Assembly: GCA_038532435.1 (NCBI GenBank) | Contig: JBCBAP010000052.1 | Span: 1 to 25,677 of the forward strand | Direction: 5' to 3' | Length of the DNA: 25,677 nt | From: JBCBAP01 sp038532435 | GTDB lineage: Bacteria > Pseudomonadota > Alphaproteobacteria > Rhodobacterales > Rhodobacteraceae | Shown: in pieces, positions 21,865 through 25,677 of the stretch | Numbering within the stretch: the first letter of the stretch is position 1 | Layout of the letters: each line of letters opens with the position of its first letter | The notes under the pieces: model-generated | Told to the model about the DNA's origin: nothing | Database searches by the model: none | What the model saw: the letters and a program-made list of their open reading frames with translations, nothing else | Program-made: the position numbers and the translations under genes

Positions 21865-22947
21865 CTACCGGCTCAGGCCGCCATGTACGGTAGGTTGATC
21901 GAGGCTGGCGAAGCCGTAGTGGCGCAGCCAGCGTAGGTCGCTGTCGAAGAAGGCGCGCAGATCCGGAATGCCGTACTTCAGCATCGCAATCCGGTCGATG
22001 CCCATGCCAAAGGCGAAGCCTTGCCAGACCTCCGGGTCCACGCCCGCGTGAGCGAGCACCTTGGGGTGCACCATGCCGGAGCCCAGGATCTCGAGCCAGT
22101 CATCGCCTTCACCAATCTTGAGCTGGCCACCCTCCCAAGAGCAGCGCAGGTCGACCTCCGCAGAGGGTTCGGTGAACGGGAAGTGGGAGGCGCGGAACCG
22201 CAGCTCCACCTCATCAACCTCGAAGAAGGCGCGGCAGAACTCCTCCAGCACCCATTTCAGGTTGGCCATGGAAATGTCGCGGTCGATGGCGAGGCCTTCG
22301 ACCTGGTGGAACATGGGCGTGTGGGTCTGGTCATAGTCCGCACGGTACACACGTCCCGGTGCGATGATGCGGATCGGCGCGCCGTTTTTCTCCAGCGAGC
22401 GGATCTGCACCGGGGACGTGTGGGTCCGCAGCACGTGGGGGGGGCGGTTATCGCCCTCCTGACGGGCCATGTAGAACGTGTCCATCTCCTGCCGGGCGGG
22501 ATGCTCGGGCCGAATGTTGAGGGCATCGAAGCAGTACCAGTCGGTCTCGATCTGCGGCCCCTCAGCCACCGAGAAGCCGAGATCGGCGAAGATCGCGGTG
22601 ACCTCATCGGTCACCTGGCTGATCGGGTGAATCGTGCCGTGGCGCAGGGGCCGTCCCGGGGCCGTCACGTCGAGCCACTCCGACTTTAGACGCTCCTCGA
22701 GCGCTGCATCCGCGAGGGCTGCCTTCTTGGCCACGAGCGCGGAGTTCAGCTCGTCCTTGAGCGCATTGAGCGCCGGACCTGCGGTTTGACGCTCCTCCGG
22801 GCTCATCTTGCCCAGCTCGCGCATCTTCAGGCTGACCTCGCCCTTCTTGCCGAGGGCGGTGACGCGCACGCTTTCCAGGCTGTCCTCGTCGGAAGCCCGG
22901 TCAATCTCCCCGATCCAGCGGGTGCGCAGTGCATCCAGCCCGTCCAT
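21865..22947 (-). CDS. pheS: Phenylalanyl-tRNA synthetase alpha subunit
   Basis: Catalytic subunit of PheRS, 360 aa, the usual length. An N-terminal coiled-coil (about 1-90) binds tRNA. The class II core holds HPISQVTDEVTAIFADLGF (motif 1 region), LRTHTSPVQIRSL and GRVYRADYDQTHTPMFHQ (motif 2 region), and GFAFGMGIDRIAML (motif 3). The start at 22947 (MDGLDALR) follows GAGGAG by 7 nt; the upstream in-frame start at 22965 is less likely. Only 54 bp separate it from the small membrane-protein gene upstream. I see no phenylalanine-rich leader peptide. Confidence 0.97.
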   Translation of the reverse strand: MDGLDALRTRWIGEIDRASDEDSLESVRVTALGKKGEVSLKMRELGKMSPEERQTAGPALNALKDELNSALVAKKAALADAALEERLKSEWLDVTAPGRPLRHGTIHPISQVTDEVTAIFADLGFSVAEGPQIETDWYCFDALNIRPEHPARQEMDTFYMARQEGDNRPPHVLRTHTSPVQIRSLEKNGAPIRIIAPGRVYRADYDQTHTPMFHQVEGLAIDRDISMANLKWVLEEFCRAFFEVDEVELRFRASHFPFTEPSAEVDLRCSWEGGQLKIGEGDDWLEILGSGMVHPKVLAHAGVDPEVWQGFAFGMGIDRIAMLKYGIPDLRAFFDSDLRWLRHYGFASLDQPTVHGGLSR

Positions 22948-23001
22948 GACACATCTCCTCGGCAAATACGTGCCGGGGGGATATCACAGGCCGGTGCGAA
23001 T

Positions 23002-23340
23002 TCAAGAGTGGCTGGCAGGCCGCCGTTGCGCCTTGCCGAAGAGATGCTCCGCCTCCGCCCGGATCTGGGCGGCGATAAGCTCCTCGTCCATCAGATCCTC
23101 GTCCCATTTGGCAAGCTCGGCAGAGCGGCGCCGGATCATCTCCGCCTCCTCTTCCCGACGGGAGAGGGCCATGGCGGCGAGCACTGTCGCCCCCGCCCCC
23201 ACGGTGGAAAAGATCAGTCCGGAAAAGACCCAACCAAGCCCGAGGGTACCTGCCCCGGTTGCGGCAGCGAGGCCAAGCCCCGTGCCGACCGCGAGTGGCC
23301 CCACGGGCCCCTGACCGTGAACGTCGTCATTGGAATGCAT
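23002..23340 (-). CDS. Small membrane protein, unknown function
   Basis: A 112-aa protein I cannot assign. A Gly/Ala-rich hydrophobic stretch covers about 13-59, probably two TM helices. It is followed by a very charged helix (about 60-103, starting SRREEEAEMIRRRSAELAKW) and a basic tail. The start at 23340 (MHSNDDVHGQ) follows GGGGA; the open frame further upstream looks non-coding. It lies just before pheS on the same strand and could share a transcript with it. Its promoter is probably in the 65 bp upstream, where a GATAAT -10-like hexamer occurs on the minus strand. Confidence 0.7.
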   Translation of the reverse strand: MHSNDDVHGQGPVGPLAVGTGLGLAAATGAGTLGLGWVFSGLIFSTVGAGATVLAAMALSRREEEAEMIRRRSAELAKWDEDLMDEELIAAQIRAEAEHLFGKAQRRPASHS

Positions 23341-23405
23341 TGCGATCCCCTTCGTTCCCCGCGCACACATTCGTGGATTATCATGCAGGGCGAAAGGCCC
23401 CGTGG

Positions 23406-24044
23406 TTACACACGGTTAACGACTCCGCCCGCCGATCCCTCCCGCCACTCCGCGAGGGCCTGGCGCAGGATCTGGACGGCTGATGTCAGGAAAAGGCCGG
23501 CCATGAGCCCGGCCACGATCAGGTCCGGCCATCCCGTGGCCGTGCCCCAGACGCCGAGGGCCGCGACCATCACTGCCACGTTGCCGATGGCATCGTTGCG
23601 CGAGCAGAGCCAGACCGAGCGGACGTTCGCGTCCCCGTCCTTGTACGGGAGGAGGAGCGCGACGCTCGCGAGGTTTGCCAGCAGGGCAAGCGCACCGATT
23701 GCGCCCATCACGTGAGCCCCGGGGACCCCGGCGACGAACACCTGATAGAGTGTTGAGCCAAAGACCCAGAGGCCCATCAGCAGCAGGCTCAGACCCTTCG
23801 CAACAGCGGCGCCCGCGCGGACGGTGAGGGAAGCGCCGATGACCACAAGTGAAACTCCATAGGTCACCGCATCCGCGAAGAAATCGAGGGCATCTGCCTG
23901 CAGCGCCTGGGACCCCGCGATCTTGCCCGCTGTCATTTCCACGCCGAACATCACCGCGTTGATCGCGATGACGATCCAGAGCCGCCGCCGGTAGTCCGCG
24001 GACGTCCCGTCAAATCGCGCCCCATGCCCGCAACACCCCGCCAT
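23406..24044 (-). CDS. Short CDF-type cation transporter
   Basis: A 212-aa inner-membrane protein of the cation diffusion facilitator superfamily with about six TM helices and no C-terminal cytoplasmic metal domain. It opens with MAGCCGHG, a potential metal-binding Cys-Cys-x-His. TM2 reads QADALDFFADAVTYG, giving Asp54-x3-Asp58, and TM5 reads WLCSRNDAIGN, giving Cys147-x3-Asp151 where canonical CDFs have His-x3-Asp. The metal is therefore uncertain. It is divergent from the MerR regulator and controlled by a MerR-type promoter at 24074-24104. AAGGAG lies 8 nt before the ATG. Confidence 0.88.
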   Translation of the reverse strand: MAGCCGHGARFDGTSADYRRRLWIVIAINAVMFGVEMTAGKIAGSQALQADALDFFADAVTYGVSLVVIGASLTVRAGAAVAKGLSLLLMGLWVFGSTLYQVFVAGVPGAHVMGAIGALALLANLASVALLLPYKDGDANVRSVWLCSRNDAIGNVAVMVAALGVWGTATGWPDLIVAGLMAGLFLTSAVQILRQALAEWREGSAGGVVNRV

Positions 24045-24073
24045 CGGATGCTCCTTTCCCTTGTCTGAGGGAC

Positions 24074-24104
24074 AACGTAATCTCTCTAGCGACTAGAGGT
24101 TCAA
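24074..24104 (-). promoter_or_regulatory. MerR-type operator-promoter of the cation transporter
   Basis: On the minus strand -35 TTGAAC (24104-24099) and -10 TACGTT (24079-24074) are separated by 19 bp. The spacer begins with a perfect dyad CTCTAG-TCG-CTAGAG (24098-24084). A 19-20 bp spacer carrying a dyad is the hallmark of metal-responsive MerR promoters, which the regulator untwists upon metal binding. The divergent MerR gene starts 11 bp beyond the -35, so its translation-start region adjoins this site and autoregulation is likely. Confidence 0.85.
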
Positions 24105-24114
24105 GGGGTCATCC

Positions 24115-24528
24115 ATGCTCACGATCGGAAAACTTGCGACGGCCACGGGGGTGAAGGTGCCGACCATCCGCTACTACGAACAGATCGGGCTGTTGGGGGA
24201 GGCGGAGCGGACGGCGGGCAACCAGCGTCGCTACAGCGCGGCCCACCGGGATCGGTTGGCCTTCATCCGCCACGCACGCGAACTTGGGTTCTCGGTTCCC
24301 GACATTGCCGAACTGCTGCGCCTAAGCGCCCATCCAGACCATCCGTGCGCGGATGTCGAGCGGATCGTGCGCGATCAGCGCCGCGCGGTGCGGGATCGGA
24401 TCGCCCGGCTGACGCGGCTGGAGGCAGAGCTTGCACGGATGGAGGGTGTCTGTCCCGGCGGGTCGGTGGCGGACTGCTCGGTCCTTCACGCCCTGGGCGA
24501 CCACAGCCAATGCAGCGGTGCCCACTGA
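24115..24528 (+). CDS. MerR family metal-responsive transcriptional regulator
   Basis: A 137-aa regulator. The winged helix-turn-helix is MLTIGKLATATGVKVPTIRY (1-20) followed by YEQIGLL and the RRYSAAHRDRL wing; a dimerisation coiled coil covers about 78-112. Cysteines at 78 (HPDHPCADV), 113 (GVCPGG), 121 (VADCSVL) and 133 match the positions of zinc/lead/cadmium sensors such as ZntR (Cys79, Cys114, Cys124) rather than the copper sensor CueR. It most likely activates the divergent CDF gene when metal is in excess. A GGGG ribosome-binding sequence precedes the ATG. The rplT terminator downstream could also end this transcript. Confidence 0.92.
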   Translation: MLTIGKLATATGVKVPTIRYYEQIGLLGEAERTAGNQRRYSAAHRDRLAFIRHARELGFSVPDIAELLRLSAHPDHPCADVERIVRDQRRAVRDRIARLTRLEAELARMEGVCPGGSVADCSVLHALGDHSQCSGAH

Positions 24529-24553
24529 CACCGCATGCGTCTTAAATCAGAAA

Positions 24554-24579
24554 CGCCCGGTCCTTGGATGGACCGGGCG
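24554..24579 (-). terminator. Terminator of the rpmI-rplT operon
   Basis: CGCCCGGTCC (24554-24563) and GGACCGGGCG (24570-24579) form a perfect 10-bp stem with a 6-nt loop, 31 bp after the rplT stop. On the minus strand it is followed by TTTCTGATTT. It lies 25 bp after the convergent MerR gene and may serve both directions. Confidence 0.8.
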
Positions 24580-24610
24580 CAACATTCTTCGCAGTAAGGT
24601 CTGCTGCCGC

Positions 24611-24976
24611 TCAGGCGGACAGAGCCGCCTTCGCCTGATCGACGATCGCGTTGAACGCGGCGGGCTCATGCACCGCCAGATCCGCGAGCACCTTGCGGTC
24701 CACTTCAATGCCCGCGCGGGTCAGGCCGTTGATGAACGTGGAATAGGTCAGGTCCGCATCATGGGCGCGCACGCCCGCGTTGATCCGCTGGATCCAGAGC
24801 GCGCGGAAGTTCCGCTTCCGGACCTTGCGGTCGCGGGTCGCGTATTCCATTGCCTTGTCGACCGCCTGCTTGGCAGTGCGGAAGTTGGACTTGCGGGCAC
24901 CGTAGTACCCCTTCGCGGCCTTGATGACCTTGCGATGACGTGCGTGGCTGGTTGCGCCACCTTTCACTCGGGACAT
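24611..24976 (-). CDS. rplT: 50S ribosomal protein L20
   Basis: An early-assembly 23S rRNA-binding protein of the large subunit. It is 121 aa; the family is usually about 118-120. The basic N-terminal arm is MSRVKGGATSHARHRKVIKA, followed by AKGYYGARKSNFRTAKQAV and the globular segment WIQRINAGVRAHDADLTYST. The ATG at 24976 has GAGGAGG upstream and follows rpmI by 12 bp. The two form the usual L35-L20 pair. infC, often upstream in other bacteria, is absent here. Confidence 0.97.
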   Translation of the reverse strand: MSRVKGGATSHARHRKVIKAAKGYYGARKSNFRTAKQAVDKAMEYATRDRKVRKRNFRALWIQRINAGVRAHDADLTYSTFINGLTRAGIEVDRKVLADLAVHEPAAFNAIVDQAKAALSA

Positions 24977-24988
24977 GCTCGGGCCTCC

Positions 24989-25189
24989 TCAGCGATCGTA
25001 GGGCATGTAGGACTTCACGATGTTCTCGTCTGCCTTGCAGAGAGTCGTGGTCCCGCGCGCGTTGCGGATGAATTTCTTGGTCCGCTTGATCATGCCGTGC
25101 CGCTTGCCGGCCTGGGCGGCGACGACGCGGCCGGAGGCCGTCACCTTGAAGCGCTTCTTCGCGCTCGATTTGGTCTTCATCTTGGGCAT
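24989..25189 (-). CDS. rpmI: 50S ribosomal protein L35
   Basis: A small basic ribosomal protein of 66 aa, the normal length. MPKMKTKSSAKKRFKVTASG and the later KRHGMIKRTKKF are diagnostic. The ATG at 25189 is chosen because it follows GGAG by 6 nt and matches the universal MPKMKT start; the longer open frame upstream is leader sequence. It is followed 12 bp later by rplT and preceded by a 173-bp untranslated gap. Confidence 0.97.
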   Translation of the reverse strand: MPKMKTKSSAKKRFKVTASGRVVAAQAGKRHGMIKRTKKFIRNARGTTTLCKADENIVKSYMPYDR

Positions 25190-25268
25190 TTCGAACTCCA
25201 TCGGTCGAGACGTCAGTCGGACACGACTCGGCAGCCCTTTCGCCGGACGTGTCGGTGAGAGCGCGGGA

Positions 25269-25295
25269 GTTAGACCGGTTTGGCCGGGAATGCAA
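25269..25295 (-). promoter_or_regulatory. Possible promoter of rpmI-rplT
   Basis: On the minus strand TTGCAT (25295-25290) and TCTAAC (25274-25269) are spaced by 15 bp, shorter than ideal, and would give a leader of about 75 nt. No L20-binding leader structure could be recognised by eye. Confidence 0.25.
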
Positions 25296-25362
25296 GGGGG
25301 TCGGACGGGCCAACGGCAGAGGACGCCGCTTGCGATGCACGGCAACGAACGAGATCGCGGGG

Positions 25363-25584
25363 TCAGAGCACGTAGCTCAGCGCGACCATCCAGGCTTCCG
25401 CCAGACTGGCGAACGCAACACCACCGGGCCGCGTCGCCTCCAGGTAGAGACCTGCTACCAGACAGCCGCCCAGTGCCAGCAGCGGCCCACGCAGGGGTCG
25501 CTCGTGGGCAAGCGATGTGGGGACGTAGGCCGCCGTCAGCACGACGGCGAGACCGAAGAGCGCGAGCGGTGCGTCAAGCGTCAC
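25363..25584 (-). CDS. Small two-TM membrane protein, unknown function
   Basis: A 73-aa protein with two hydrophobic helices (about 6-24 and 34-50) separated by a short basic loop (AHERPLRGP), and a weakly hydrophobic end. No family recognised. It starts with GTG at 25584, only 6 bp after the pyk stop, so it is probably co-translated with pyruvate kinase. I recall a small membrane protein at this place, between pyk and rpmI, in Rhodobacterales, which supports it being real. Confidence 0.65.
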   Translation of the reverse strand: MTLDAPLALFGLAVVLTAAYVPTSLAHERPLRGPLLALGGCLVAGLYLEATRPGGVAFASLAEAWMVALSYVL

Positions 25585-25590
25585 CGCACC

Positions 25591-25677
25591 CTAGCCCTGC
25601 TCGCCCTCGTAAATCTCGCTCTCCCGGCAAGGGGCGACGCGCAGGATGTTTGTGGTGCCGGGGCGGTTGAAGGGCAC
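25591..25677 (-). CDS. pyk: Pyruvate kinase, C-terminal end only
   Basis: The last 28 codons and the TAG stop of a gene that begins beyond the window. The visible residues, VPFNRPGTTNILRVAPCRES and a short acidic tail, match the C-terminal strand of bacterial pyruvate kinases (P-F/L-x-x-PG-x-TN-x-L-R-V), part of the allosteric C domain. The enzyme makes pyruvate and ATP from phosphoenolpyruvate and ADP. Identification rests on this short conserved end, supported by the neighbouring rpmI-rplT context. Confidence 0.8.
   Translation of the reverse strand: MPFNRPGTTNILRVAPCRESEIYEGEQG

Overview
The window is GC-rich chromosomal DNA from an alphaproteobacterium. Protein sequences and gene neighbourhoods (polyprenyl synthase near ispE, TPR protein and ETF-ubiquinone oxidoreductase; pyk next to rpmI-rplT; fdhD-mobA-mobB-moeA) look like a member of the Rhodobacterales (Rhodobacteraceae/Roseobacteraceae). 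This is judged from family familiarity, not a search. There are no rRNAs, tRNAs, CRISPR arrays, insertion sequences or phage modules. Most of the window is core genome with small accessory insertions.

Layout. 1-2.8 kb: a truncated DUF2007 gene, divergent long-chain polyprenyl diphosphate synthase, then two exported accessory proteins (a VPLPA-CTERM surface protein and a secreted tail-collar-domain protein), each preceded by hairpin-rich DNA. 2.8-7.2 kb (minus): ETF-QO, an exported TPR protein and ispE. 7.5-9.0 kb (plus): greA and a two-TM membrane protein. 9.2-15.3 kb (minus): a six-gene molybdenum-cofactor operon (alpha/beta hydrolase, fdhD, unknown membrane-anchored protein, mobA, mobB, moeA) in which every junction is a 4-bp ATGA or GTGA stop/start overlap, followed by an MFS transporter. 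15.4-17.8 kb: azlCD (plus), mscL (minus, sharing a CTAG stop with azlD) and a Nu-class-like GST (plus). 18.0-23.3 kb (minus): pheS, an ASCH-domain protein, pheT, a GNAT acetyltransferase and ytoQ, with a small membrane protein upstream. 23.4-24.5 kb: a short CDF-type cation transporter divergent from a metal-sensing MerR regulator, with a clear 19-bp-spacer MerR operator. 24.6-25.7 kb (minus): the 3' end of pyruvate kinase, a small membrane protein, rpmI and rplT.

How the genes work together. FdhD, MobA, MobB and MoeA insert molybdate, add the nucleotide to molybdopterin and sulfurate the cofactor for formate-dehydrogenase-type enzymes; no such enzyme is encoded here. The hydrolase and the membrane-anchored protein are translationally locked into this operon without a known role there. 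ispB and ispE serve isoprenoid and ubiquinone synthesis, and ETF-QO feeds electrons into ubiquinone.

I found no obvious large undescribed system. The best leads are the unknown membrane protein inside the Moco operon, the two exported proteins with structured leaders, the CDF transporter with an altered metal site under a MerR operator, and the ASCH protein inserted between pheS and pheT.
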